Shown: positions 14,368-26,228 of the stretch, piece by piece
Numbering within the stretch: position 1 is the stretch's first letter
Layout of the letters: every line of letters starts with the position of its first letter
Source: Branchiostoma floridae
Taxonomy: Eukaryota > Chordata > Leptocardii > Amphioxiformes > Branchiostomatidae
Reading direction: 5' to 3'
NCBI RefSeq assembly: GCF_000003815.2
Contig: NC_049987.1
Coordinates: 13,812,926 to 13,876,925 of the forward strand
Length of the DNA stretch: 64,000 nt
The notes under the pieces: model-generated
Databases searched by the model: none
What the model was told of the DNA's origin: nothing
The model's input: only the letters and a program-made list of their open reading frames with translations
Translations under genes and position numbers: made by a program

Positions 14368-17283
14368 GCTTCTTCTGATCTAAATCTAAAAGTACATTTT
14401 GGGGACTTCATGACCAAACTTGTCTTGACTTCACCTAAACAGTTTAATTCATATAATAGAAATGAAAAAAAAAGACATTTGATTTAAGTTCAAGGCCTTA
14501 TACACAATGTACTTGCAGCAGTCAGAATGCCCCCCCCCCCAGTACTTTCAGAGGGCATTAACTGACAGGTAACACCTTTCCTCACCTTTACCTCCAAGGT
14601 AACACAGCCCTTTTGTCCTAGCTGCCATTCAAACACTTCAACTCAGAATAGGCTGAAAAAATACACCTTACCAGAGATGCATGATCGTCATGGCAACTGT
14701 CAATCAACCTACCACAGAGTTCATTTGGAGACAAAAGGCATTTTACGTGCAGGCCTGGTCGGCTTGTAAGTTGCACAATTAGTGCACACAGCTAAGCATT
14801 AGGGAAACAACACCTCACAAGAACAGTATAGAGTTCATCACATGAAAACTATCTTTACTTGTCATGGGATCCTACGATGAAAAGAATTTTACCATGGAGT
14901 GAATATAGAGTCTACCTGACCCAAGAAAAGAGTCCCACATAGTTCAACAGCACAGAATAAACCCGACCTGGTCCAGGTAATGGCAAATATTTACAGGTAC
15001 AACTTGTTGAGAAAAAAACATGGCCGAACAACATCAAATAACAAGTGAGCCATCAGTCTGTGCTTGGACAAAGCAGTTACGTAATCGCAACGGTATTTTG
15101 GCAAAGGTAACTGACCTTTGTTCTTGCAAACGTAGGTAGGGTTTCATCTACCCAGTACGCATACATGAAATTACTAATAAATTCATTGCAAGATGTCCAA
15201 CTGTCAAGGATACTGCAACGAGCTACAAAAATCTTGACTTTTTAATGAATTTATACGACAATGAATTTCTTAAAGGTTTAAGAATGGGTGAACATTCAAT
15301 AAATGTTAGAACTTATAGTACTTCTGTTAGAACTGCTGTTTGCCTCCAGTCTTTGTACGTTAAGCGTATCTTAGTACTTAGAGAAATACAAAACTTATTG
15401 GCAATGTCAATACAATTCTTTATCAAATGTTACATGTTCTGAAGATAATTCCAAATAAAAAGAAAGAGTGTTTGAATGCAGATACAAATGAGGAACAAAA
15501 ATATATGATTTTGAAGAGCATGGATGCTCAGTCCAATTGATATTTACGGGAGTAGGCTATTTCAAAATTTCTATATTAAACGCATTTAGAACCAAAAACA
15601 AGTGATAAATTTCAGCACAGATAATTTTCTTGCAATGGTGCCAGACAAAACAGTCCAAAGGAATATTAATTGTTCTTGAATTGGAATTTTATAGTTGCTA
15701 ATTGGCCAGAGATTCTCCTCTACTCCAGGGAGACACCTGCTGTTGCTCATCCCACCCTAATCCCCCTAACCCTCCCTGGGGTTTACCAGCCACACTTCCT
15801 TATCTCCTGTATCTGTCACACACACTAGAGGACAGAGGGGGCTTGATGCTGTCCAAACAAACAGTCACCTGGTTCCTATTCCTGTCCTGGTTTGGTTAGA
15901 AGTCTCCAATAACAAAGGGTTTGTGTCTTCCCTCACTTTCACCCACACAGTAAGGGATTGTGAGCCATACAATCAGGCTAGGTGAGAGGGAAACTGGAGC
16001 TATTCACTTTTAGGGAAGACAAAGTCAAGGAACACAGTCAATTCCTGTCCAATGCCAATATATAGTCGCGAAAGTATACAACATGCACACACTAGGCAAT
16101 TGATATTTAAATTTTTGGAGTGGATTCTGACTTTGTTCGGTACATCAAGCATCTGACCAACACTTGCAAAATGCTATTGTCGTATGCAAAGTAAAGGCAT
16201 ATTTCAGAAATAAATTAATGTTCTGTGCTTATTTGGCTATTTTAAGGCAAAAAGCACTGATGTAAATATATTTGAATCAAATGTTTTTTTTTTGTCAGCA
16301 GCTCTTGGTTTGGACTTCAAAGAAAAATTGGAAAGATTTTGGCCCCCTAGCTGCTTTCCTATCGTTCAAACAGCCACTTTCCAACTGCAGACTACAACAA
16401 TGTTAGACTATATAAGGAGATCCCAATTCCACTCTCCAAGTGCCATAATCCACTTTCCTATGCTGACCTTCTTTGTTCGTTAATGACCTCATGGCCTTGG
16501 CCTTCTGTTGGCCAAATAACCCCAGGGGTAAGAAAACACTTGTTCAACACCAGTGACCACAGCTTGTTATTTACCCTGCACCCCCCTCTGTTGTCAGTAA
16601 GCAGTGGGCATCACGGTCAGTTGAACTCCTCCATTCACCTCCAATTGTTTCTGCATAAAGGTGATGTTCACCAAAACAACCTGCTTCATTTTCCGCCATT
16701 TTAGAGAGCTGAAGTTTCTCATATGGAATTAGATCAAATGTTACCTTCTGATAAAGGTAAAATGCTAATATTCAACTCATATTTCACTTAAGTACAGAAT
16801 CCTTAAGAACACCATTACATCAGTAATAAAATTGATATGTGTCAATGTCAACATAGCAAAAATAGATTATTTTTAGTCCTACATGTATTTCTTTGATCAA
16901 CTGTTACACAAGAGTGATTGAAGAACCAGTACAACTTTGTCATCTGAAAGTATGCAAGAATTAATTCAACAAGGAACTTAAGAGACTTTCTTTCAGAATT
17001 CATGGTTGAAGGTGCTTGTTAAGACTTGTCACATCATTCACAAAGGTCACCAGTAGCATCTGAAAGTTTATCTATATAATCTGTAAGAGGCTATTATAAG
17101 TCACAGTAAGTTGGTCACAATCTGTCTGACTAACAGACTGGACAACTCAAAACAAACTTTCAGTCCAAAAACATCACTCTAGAGCTCTAGCCCAATGTAC
17201 TGACTTCAAAATCCTACAGCTTCCATGCTCCATGGTCTGAAAATAAACCATTACTTCGAAGCACTGCCATTGGACAAACCTGA
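14368..17283. other. Non-coding region
   Basis: No supported gene. A run of C residues occurs near 14530. Positions 15700-15900 are a pyrimidine-rich patch without coding character. Confidence 0.45.
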
Positions 17284-17468
17284 TACTGCGAATTCATCTA
17301 TTTTTGTAGGTACCATGTACTCTTGTAGTAGGAGTAGAAAGAAAGCTCTTCTGTATTTTAAGTTCACAGGCGAAACAACTTTATACATGGCGTGGTAATT
17401 TGGTAGTAGAGAGGTATAGGAGAAAAACAGAAATAAAAATCATCATAAATATTTTATGATTTACAGTA
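17284..17468. mobile_element. MITE, TACTGTAAA family, copy 3
   Basis: It begins TACTGCGAATTCATCT and ends GATTTACAGTA. Length and ends agree with the copy at 13694-13868, while the interior has diverged. Confidence 0.45.
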
Positions 17469-19215
17469 TGCCCCTCTAGGTGTGATCTCTCATCTATGTA
17501 ATCAAATGTCCCTGGGTGTTTCCGGTTGTGAAGTGGGCTTGAGGAGAATCAAAGCATTCCTCACTCATGGGAAAGGTGTCACTGCATCCTACTTTACGCT
17601 TCAAATATGCACTTGTAAAAGTTGTATTGTGCTGGTTCAGGGCTGGACATACTTTTCAACAGCTTTTTTGAACTGGAACGATCCTTGCCTGGGAATACTT
17701 TTCACCACCACCCAAAATATGCTACCATCTGAAAAATTATAACATACTCACTAGGCTCTATTTCCAAGAAATGATTCATTTGGAATTTCCTATCATATAT
17801 AATTAAAGTTGAATAGGGCTAACAAGATAACATTCTACGACAGCAACCCTTTCCAATAGCGTGCAAGAAAGGTATGCAACAGAAGACCAGGATTCAAAAT
17901 GTTGACCTTCTCCTCTGAAAGCAAGCTTTTCAACCATGCACGAGCATTTAGGGTGCAATTTTCTTACCACTACAACTACAAGAATGACTCTCTATGAACA
18001 GTAGTACTCAACAATCAACAGGTTATAAATATCAATCCTATTCCAGTTGTCATATCTAGATGTAGTTAAGATAAAGCAATTTCGGGTCTTTAACCTCTAA
18101 CTGTCACCATGAGGTTTCAACCAGACACAGGAGTCGGCCTAACTCTAATTGGTCCTCGGACTGGAAGGGTTTAGAGGTTATCGGAAAAGAGTAGGAAACT
18201 GGGTAGACATAGCTGTGCTGGATTATTTTTCTTGTGAAGGGTTCTGTCTGGCTTATTGGCAACGTCCCTAGTAAAAACTTTCAGACTTGTTGACAGCTCC
18301 TTGCATATACACCAGACAGGGGAACTGGCTGGCCCTGCCAGCTACCACATGTATGTACTTATTACAAAGTGCAAAATACTCTTTTTACTGTTATAGTAAT
18401 TCTTATAGATGATCAAATAAGATGATTGACACATTTTCTGAAATGGTTCCAATCCAATCTGAAACCTACTGTGAGAGATTAGTTTGTTTGTCCTGCTAGA
18501 TAAGAATCACGTTCATAGATCACCCCCAAATAACCCCTGCTAGTTGCTAAGATACTGGCTGAAGATCCTTTTTTGTACCAAGAAGAAGTAGCAAGATAAT
18601 ATTATGCATGTATGACTCTTGTCTGTATACAAAATGGGAAGCCATGTGATGACACTAAAGAAGAGCCAAGTTGCCTACCAATGACTGAGTTCAATAATGA
18701 GCTGTCTAACCTTGGGTGATAAGAACAAAAATGACTTTCTTCTCTCTGAGGTACAAGAGCAGGCCCAAGCAAACTTGTGAGCTAAAATTCTCACAACTCT
18801 TGCCAAAATTAGCTCTCACCGAAAATAAAAGGACTGATGATTACCGACTGACAAACACAATGCTTCTATTTTTGTCAGACCTACTAGGCATCCGCAACGT
18901 TATCAGTCCTTTTGTGCTCTTAATGAGTTCTGTTCTGTTGTTATCAGCTTGTTAGCTGAGAGAGTTTACTTCTCATAGCAAATAACGCCAGTACCAACCC
19001 CAATCAACTGTAATAGGTTACCTGTAACCAATGTCTATTAACCAACTCCCTGTTGCATAACTACATATCCAAATCCAATTTGGTGCAAAATGGTTACCAT
19101 AGGACAGTGAAGGTTATCATGACTGAAACCACGGACACACAGAGACCTTTTTCTTAACACTCTTACAAGGACAACTTTATCTCTTTCTTAACCTGTCCCA
19201 GAGACAAAGCCTTAA

Positions 19216-19861
19216 GGTATCTCGGTCGGCTAAATTGGCATTTGGGCCTTCCACTGTTTTCTTATTAATGAATTAAGACAGAATGGAGCCGTAACGAATG
19301 TTGATAGATGGGCATTAAAGAATTCTAAATCTGATTTTTGGGGGGCCAAATTGATGACGTCATCATTTTATTGGCTCTGATATTATTTTTTTCTATGACA
19401 AAATACAGCACTTTGGTACATACCACTGTAATGAAACTTCGTTGTTCGTTGCATAATGATACAAGCTACAAACGTAGTGTTGCGCAAAATGATATCTACT
19501 AAAAATCTGTAGTTATTAAGAATTAATTTTTTTTAATTAGATGAAAACAAACATTTTCTAATTACTACAGATCATTAGTAGATATCATTTTGCGCAACAC
19601 TACCTTTGTAGCTTTCATCATTATGCAACGAAAGACGAAGTTTCATTACAGTGGTATGTACCAAAATGCTGTATTTTGTCATAGAAAAAAATAATATCAG
19701 AGCCAATAAAATGATGACGTCATCAATTTGGCCCCCCAAAAATCAGATTTAGAATTCTTAAATGCCCATCTATCAACTTTCGTTACGGCTCCATTCTTTC
19801 TTAATTCATTAATAAGAAAACAGTTGAAGGTCAAAATGCCAATTTAGCCAACCGAGATACC
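19216..19861. mobile_element. Foldback transposable element with TTAA target duplication
   Basis: The two halves of this 646 bp stretch are near-complete inverted copies. The left arm runs from GGTATCTCGGT to about 19530. The right arm runs from about 19560 to ACCGAGATACC. Only a short AT-rich spacer separates them. TTAA stands immediately outside both ends (19212-19215 and 19862-19865). A TTAA duplication is typical of piggyBac-type transposases, so a piggyBac-driven foldback MITE is the best reading. No transposase is encoded. Arm-to-arm mismatches and small indels show it is not brand new. Alternative: a full palindrome formed by another TTAA-targeting family. Confidence 0.85.
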
Positions 19862-19865
19862 TTAA

Positions 19866-20321
19866 ACTGAGGTTCAACCTATTCTATTGGATTGTTTGTA
19901 TTGCAAATATCAAATGGTTCCAGGAATCTGTTGTTGCTGTAACTGATGATTCTAATGATTTTTTATAGCTTCGTTTCCTTAAGAATAAGATATACACACA
20001 GAATCAATAAGTCAAAGGAACGGGTTTATAACAAAAGAATGCACACAACATGCATACACAAGACAAACAACACCTGTACCCTATAACCAGCATATCTCCA
20101 CATTTTACAGCATAGTGAAAAAACCTTGGTAACTGATTTCAAATCCTTCCTGTTATCAATCTTCCTCTCAGTGTTGTTTGCCTACAAAGTGATTACGCTA
20201 CAACTGTAAATGAAAAGTCTAGTGCAGTGGCCTTCAGCGACAACCACATAGCGACATACAAGGCCAACTAGATAATGCCAACCAACAAGAATTGTGCTTT
20301 CTCCACACACAGGAATTGTTA
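19866..20321. other. Non-coding spacer between two mobile elements
   Basis: It carries no supported gene and separates the TTAA foldback from the split-direct-repeat element. Confidence 0.5.
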
Positions 20322-20420
20322 TTCTCTTCTCCACAAGTTCCGAAGAGAACTCCATTTCCTGTCTACTCACAGATAACACAGACACAATATGTGGGGTAGG
20401 GTAGCGGCGTCACCATCACG
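20322..20420 (+). repeat. Split direct repeat A1
   Basis: It begins TTCTCTTCTCCACAAG and ends CACCATCACG. It is identical by eye to A2 at 21169-21267. Sequence to the left of A1 and to the right of its end differs from that around A2, which fixes both repeat boundaries. Confidence 0.85.
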
Positions 20421-21052
20421 GCGGCCGGGGTTTAATGGCTCCTCGTCAGTCAGTGATATAACGTCCTTGGTCATAACAAGTGTAATAGCCATGAACTAAG
20501 CAAGTCATGCTGCGAGCGGGCGACACGTTTTACCCTGGTTGCCAATGTATAAGAAGCCAATGTGAAGCCAATGTCGGGCTGGTCGGTTAAACCAATGCTC
20601 TGTCCAGCGGATGTTTAACGCATCCTGACTTGCAACTTAACTCAAAGTCACAGTAAGTCACAGTAAGTTTACGTCACATGGGGGCCACCATGTCAGAAGA
20701 GTGGCGTAATAATGACCTTAATTAGTAAGGAACGAGTAGCACAATTACGGTCTGAGTAACAAGGTCAAGTAAAAAACTAAATCCAAGGTTGAACGGCAAG
20801 TACGCTAATACAATACAAGCAATACAATACAAGGTAGCGAAGAAGAGGTCAACTAAGGAAGGAATCAAAGAAGTTGTTGTTCCACAAGGCATGAACCACG
20901 CGGGGTGTCTCATTCTAAGTGCTGAATAGTCATAACAATTTTACTCCGTTGAAGGTTGAGCATCAACTTCAATTACCAGTTCGTAAGTCTAACTAGGTTA
21001 TCAATCAGCCTGTACGTCGGGGGAGGGTGTGTTCTGGGGTGGGTGGGCGGGG

Positions 21053-21267
21053 AACACACCCCGACCGCAATGAGGTACAACCACGAATGGTTAGGGGAGA
21101 GGGGAGAACATCTGGGGTAGGTTGGGGGAGGTTCACTTATGCTTCTGTGATCCGACAGGAAATGGTACTTCTCTTCTCCACAAGTTCCGAAGAGAACTCC
21201 ATTTCCTGTCTACTCACAGATAACACAGACACAATATGTGGGGTAGGGTAGCGGCGTCACCATCACG
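21053..21267 (+). repeat. Internal B1-A2 junction of the split direct repeats
   Basis: B1 (21053-21170) is followed directly by A2 (21169-21267), overlapping by TT. GACAGGAAATGG near the end of B1 and CCATTTCCTGTC near the start of A2 are exact complements, and the inverted match extends imperfectly to about 22 bp. The junction is therefore centred on a potential hairpin. That is a plausible recombination site, by inference. Confidence 0.85.
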
Positions 21268-21374
21268 AACAAAAAAAGGATAGAACAGACGGATTAAGTA
21301 ACGTACAGGTGGTACCGAGCACACAACCAACACCACCGGAAAGGTTCGTCGGCTGGCTGGATGTCATGTTCGGC

Positions 21375-21600
21375 ATCGTCAAGTCAACACACACTTCCTA
21401 CGGAGTACAGGTGACCATCGCAGCCGAAGGGTCATAGCTGGAGGGAGCACTACCGAGGTATCGTCCAGTCAACACCCAACCTACGGAGTACAGGTGACCA
21501 TCGCAGCCGAAGGGTCGTGGCTGGAGGGAGTACTACCGAGGCATCCGGTCAACACACACTTCCTTCGCAGTACAGGTGACCATCACAGCCTACCCTCATG
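21375..21600 (+). repeat. Three imperfect tandem repeats inside the element
   Basis: A unit of about 85 bp containing TACAGGTGACCATCGCAGCC is present three times, the third diverged. Units one and two also share GGCTGGAGGGAG-like and TACCGAGG segments. No reading frame runs through them. Confidence 0.7.
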
Positions 21601-21772
21601 GTAGCTGGCGTCACTAACAAGGCATCGTCCTGTCTGGCACACTTGGCCGTACGAGACAACTCAATACGGTCAACAGGGACAAGTACATGTAGATGGCAAG
21701 GTAGAACCGTCTCAGTCAACAGGAGGTTGTTAAGGTCATGTCAGTCGACAGGTTAGAGGCAAGGGAGATGGA

Positions 21773-21836
21773 TGGGGTAGGGTAAGGGAAAGGGGTAGGG
21801 TAAGGAAAAGGGGTGGGGTGGGGTGGGGTGGGAGTG
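21773..21836 (+). repeat. G-rich tract
   Basis: Repeated GGGTAGGGTAAGGG-like units are followed by several GGGGT units in a row. Four or more runs of three to four G lie close together, so intramolecular G-quadruplex formation is possible on the plus strand. Confidence 0.7.
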
Positions 21837-22306
21837 GCTGTACAAGCAATAGTGTAGGAAGTAATTTAACAAGAATTAAGTAATCCAACGAGTAGTTACA
21901 AGCTAGGAAGCAAGTTCCTTGAGATACGGTACATGAGGTACTGTAAGTTCAAGTGTCCAGTATATAAGGCAGCCAAGGTGTCCTCGTGTCGGCTGTCAGA
22001 CTCTGAGTCTCTGAGGGATGAGTCTGATAGACGCGGTGTCGACCAAATAGGTGCAAGACCATACTTCCAGTGTCAGTAAGGTGTCACATAAGTGTGGCTG
22101 TGGAAAGTCCTGGCAGTACAGCAACAAGGTTCTCGATCTGATCCGTGTTACAGTCAGAGACCGGACAGAATTCCCAAGTCTATAATGGCGCGTTCCGGTC
22201 AAGCTTGTTACACCTGGGGTCAACACTCGATCCTGCCAGGGTTGATGTCGGGGGTCGCCTGTGGGACTACTCGGTGCAGATAGCATGTACTGTACTGTCT
22301 GTACAT

Positions 22307-22365
22307 AGATACATACATACATACATACATATATACATACATATATACGTACACATATGCATATA
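22307..22365 (+). repeat. (ATAC)n-like simple repeat
   Basis: Alternating ACAT/ACATAT units form a degenerate microsatellite inside the split-direct-repeat element. Confidence 0.8.
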
Positions 22366-23595
22366 ATGACGTTTAACTTCTTCGCTGTCTGTGATGATCT
22401 GTAATCGGGACTAAGAACCAGTGATCAGCAGGTGTTAATTCGGAAGGCTGCGCCTGTAGGAGTTAAGTCTGTAAAGTCTGAACAGATGACGATTCAATGG
22501 TTGAGGAAAGCATGTGCTTCTCAATGACGTGACTGGAGCCAAGTGGTGCTTTGCATGAAGGCACAGGTAGCATGGAAGAAGCATGGGTAATTAACGAAAA
22601 GCGTAATACAATAGTATAGGTGTGTGACAGCCGTTAACTCGATGTGGTACTCGAACCTGTAGTGAGAGGACACAGCCTGGATGTCAGCCTGAATCTACAC
22701 CAGGCCTAACTGATAACAGGATAGGAGAAAACACTGCAAGAATTTGTGCCTGTCAAAAACAAATAAACAACCCTGGGTCAGTCCTCTGAGGGGGGTATAC
22801 TCTGTATGGCTGGGAACACAGCATCACCTTGTGATAATTAGAATTCCTAGATGTAGGACTAGGAGAAAAGAAAAACACAAACTTGAGCACTGTTCAATCT
22901 TAGAGGGAATCATCTGTTACTTATATCTAGAACCTTCTGGAGGCAGGCTGAACTACCCTATAAACAATTTTACAGAAGTGGAGAGAGAGACTGGTATCAA
23001 TAATTCCCTTGCACATGGGTGTCAAGGCAGGAATGTACCAGGCGGAAAACCCTCAGCATGGTGCCATGTGTGCCTAATTTAACCTTCCAACAAAAGAGGA
23101 GAAAAGACACAAGAATTAGATCTAGATGTGTGGAAAAAACCTGTTTGGGAAACGGTGATTGTTATTCAACGATTAAATTGAGCATCACAGTACAAAATGA
23201 AGAAAAGTTGTCGTTGTTCCTGAGGAAGTTTGAAAAAGGGTGGGTGTGTGGTGTTCAGATCGGCCACTCGGGTGGAAGTTCATCCGTCGGTGGTACGGTA
23301 GGACAAGATGGTCACCGATGAAGACATCAAGGTCACATGTCACAGTGCGGAAGGCAGTTGAATGCAGAACTCACAGGCGAATTGGGATGTCCAGGAGACG
23401 AAGAGTTGACTGGGTCAGTCCAGTAGGAACGGGGCAGCTTGGTAACCAGGGCTCAAGCAGCAACGGAGTTTATCCAGAAGTGTTCAGCACAGAGTCAGGT
23501 GATTGTAGGATCCTTGTAGGTAATCCGTCCAAGTAAAAAGGTGGCAGACCAAGGAAAAAACCCTTCAAAAACAAGGCAAACTGAAGAGCACAACA

Positions 23596-23713
23596 AACAC
23601 ACCCCGACCGCAATGAGGTACAACCACGAATGGTTAGGGGAGAGGGGAGAACATCTGGGGTAGGTTGGGGGAGGTTCACTTATGCTTCTGTGATCCGACA
23701 GGAAATGGTACTT
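23596..23713 (+). repeat. Split direct repeat B2 (right terminus)
   Basis: It is identical by eye to B1 at 21053-21170, beginning AACACACCCCGACCG and ending GAAATGGTACTT. The sequence to the right (TTAAGCC) is unrelated to A2, so this marks the right end of the element. Confidence 0.85.
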
Positions 23714-25484
23714 TTAAGCCTCAAATTTTCCTTTTTTGTCGGTCATTTCCATATTTGGACAGGAAAACTGTTATACAAATCATCACATAATGTATCAGAC
23801 CTGTATGATCTTGGTACATTACCAGGTCAGCAGTCATTTATGTGGAGGTTATTCAACTTTTTCAGTTATTGACAGACGGGAAGGTAATCTTTAACAGAAG
23901 CAGCCCAGTTAACAACATGACCTTGAACAAAGGTCGGTGTAGTTTTCTGTCCCTCAAGTAAGCTTGCAAAAACATTATGGTTAACAAATCCTGGTGGAAT
24001 TCTCATACATGGTCTACATAACACAGACATTGGCAACCTTTTAAAATGACATAACCTTGACATATGGCAGAGTGGTATTACATTATTCTTCATCTACTTT
24101 AACAGGGTCAAAGTAAGGTCATTCTAAGATTTTAAAGAAAATAACAAACTTAAGATATTAGTATATTTTCTTGTTTTAAGTCACAATCAAATGTCCTGTT
24201 AACAGTAGGCCCCATATGCAGTGATCTTCGAGTTCAAAGTTTGCCAAAATAGATTTGCTTAATATGCTCCCTTTCTATTCATCATCATGTTCTTGTTCTT
24301 GTTATACCTTTCCAATAAATACTGATCAGTGAGCAGTGACTGTTGAACAGTCAAAATTAAACTAGATTCATAACTATGACATGATGGAGGAAGTAAAATT
24401 ATGACTTAAAAGAAAAGAAATGATATGTCAGCTATTTCTGTAACCCCATAACCATGTTATATTGGAGTGAAGGCAACTAAATGAACAATTGAACCACCTG
24501 AGTTAGACAATGATAAAGAGGGATTAAGTTATTATGTCACAGGTCATAAAGTCACACTACCTCAGCAGTGAAATAATCACTTAAGACAATATATAGCCAT
24601 ACTTAATAGTTTTTATGGTTCCTTGTAATAGGGTTTTTCATTGCCATGCACATCACACACATTTCACATCATTTGTATAGATTGACTGTATATGGTTTAT
24701 AGTGCAACTGGCGAATCCACGAGAGCAGCATACACAAGTAGGATTAACTCATTAGGGACATACTTACTTTGACAAGAGTGTGTGTTTTATAGCTGCACTT
24801 TTCTTGGAAATGGGGAGTTAGTTTTGATAGAGGGCATAAAATCCAGCTGGGAAAAGCTTTCCCGGTATGGTGAATGATACTGTTAGCATGATTCTGAACA
24901 GCACTGATGCTCACTCTCTATTTCTCTCTTGGACTTTAACATTTGTCAGCTTTAAATTGCTTTTCATCTGATGCAATTTTGAAGAGTTGAATAGTTCAAG
25001 GTAGACTAAAGATATCTTGTGATGTCCAAACCCTATCTGTCTCCAGTCCACGATAAAGACAAATATGCACTTACCTTTAAAAGCTAAGAACTACATGTTT
25101 GATACACATAATGATGATGATGATGATAATGATGATGATGATACTGATTAACTTGCATCCACATCTCATCTAACAATCTAGGGCTATCTGGGACTCTACA
25201 CTAGAATGCTGCCTTTCTTACCTGAGAAGTTTTTGCACTACACTGTAGATTGTTACCTAACTATCCCCTCTGGTGTCGCAATAACACTTCAGCCCCAAAT
25301 GAACTCAGCACTAGTGGCGTGTCCTTGCATATGAAGCAGCCATTAGGCTACCTATCCAGTTTATCGATCAGAAGTCCCTATGACGATTGGGAAAAGGAAA
25401 TGTCCCATTTGCTATAACACCAGACTCTAGCATCCCATTTAAGATTGGGCCATCTATTCAATTCACACTATGAGCACTGACATT
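23714..25484. other. Non-coding region up to an assembly gap
   Basis: No exon is supported. A clean ATG/GAT trinucleotide microsatellite occupies 25111-25143. Confidence 0.5.
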
Positions 25485-25816
25485 NNNNNNNNNNNNNNNN
25501 NNNNNNNNNNNNNNNNNNNNNNNNNNNNNNNNNNNNNNNNNNNNNNNNNNNNNNNNNNNNNNNNNNNNNNNNNNNNNNNNNNNNNNNNNNNNNNNNNNNN
25601 NNNNNNNNNNNNNNNNNNNNNNNNNNNNNNNNNNNNNNNNNNNNNNNNNNNNNNNNNNNNNNNNNNNNNNNNNNNNNNNNNNNNNNNNNNNNNNNNNNNN
25701 NNNNNNNNNNNNNNNNNNNNNNNNNNNNNNNNNNNNNNNNNNNNNNNNNNNNNNNNNNNNNNNNNNNNNNNNNNNNNNNNNNNNNNNNNNNNNNNNNNNN
25801 NNNNNNNNNNNNNNNN
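25485..25816. other. Assembly gap (332 N)
   Basis: A run of N. Translations crossing it are meaningless. Confidence 1.
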
Positions 25817-26136
25817 CTGCAGTGATTGACTGTACACTTCAGTGGGTTACACAGCTGAGTGAAGTGGCAAGAGGAACTAGGTGCGCATACCAGTGAGATG
25901 TTTTAACCCTAGAGGTTCTAGATCAGTTATAATGACAAAGATCCTTGTAAGACAAATAATCCAAATATTTCTCAAAATGTGATGATTTGATTGTTTTGTG
26001 ATTCTAATCTACAAGAAATTATGAAAAATCTTAAAAAGTCTTGTTTGATGTTGTTTACTTGTCTTATCTTGTCAAAAATGTCAATAGCAAAATGAAAAGA
26101 GAAACCTTTCATCCCTATTTTCTATTTATTTTGCAG

Positions 26137-26228
26137 TACCTCACCTGTGTATAATCCTAGGAAGTGGTTCACTGGCTATGAAGATCTGTGGAAGAAAAAT
26201 GCTTTGAAGATTTCTGTGGAGGACTTCG
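26137..26228 (+). CDS. Orphan internal coding exon, gene not recognised
   Basis: A 92 bp segment has a strong acceptor (pyrimidine-rich run ending TTTTGCAG) and a donor CTTCG/GTAAAT. Only one frame is open across it, in phase 1 (one base, thirty codons, one base). That frame reads TSPVYNPRKWFTGYEDLW and then KKNALKISVEDF. The other two frames contain stops. The peptide is amino-acid-diverse, aromatic-rich and protein-like, unlike the surrounding repeats. I do not recognise the family. No companion exon was identified on this strand in the neighbourhood, so its gene must have long introns, extend into the N gap at 25485-25816, or be a decayed remnant. Exon status is inferred from splice signals plus the single open frame. 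Confidence 0.5.

Larger units (their letters stand above)
20322..23713. mobile_element. Candidate non-autonomous split-direct-repeat (YR-type) retroelement
   Basis: Two different repeats are arranged A1 ... B1-A2 ... B2. A1 is 20322-20420 and A2 is 21169-21267 (99 bp each). B1 is 21053-21170 and B2 is 23596-23713 (118 bp each). By eye both pairs are identical. B1 and A2 abut, sharing only TT, so joining the outer end of B2 to the outer end of A1 would recreate the internal B1-A2 junction. That is the split-direct-repeat plan of Ngaro/PAT-type tyrosine-recombinase retrotransposons. No reverse transcriptase or recombinase frame is recognisable; the 632 bp between A1 and B1 and the 2.3 kb between A2 and B2 are non-coding to my reading. 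The interior is richer in G+C and CpG than its flanks. Alternatives are a nested or tandem duplication of another element, or a rearranged LTR element. The repeat geometry is directly visible; the family is inferred. Confidence 0.6.
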
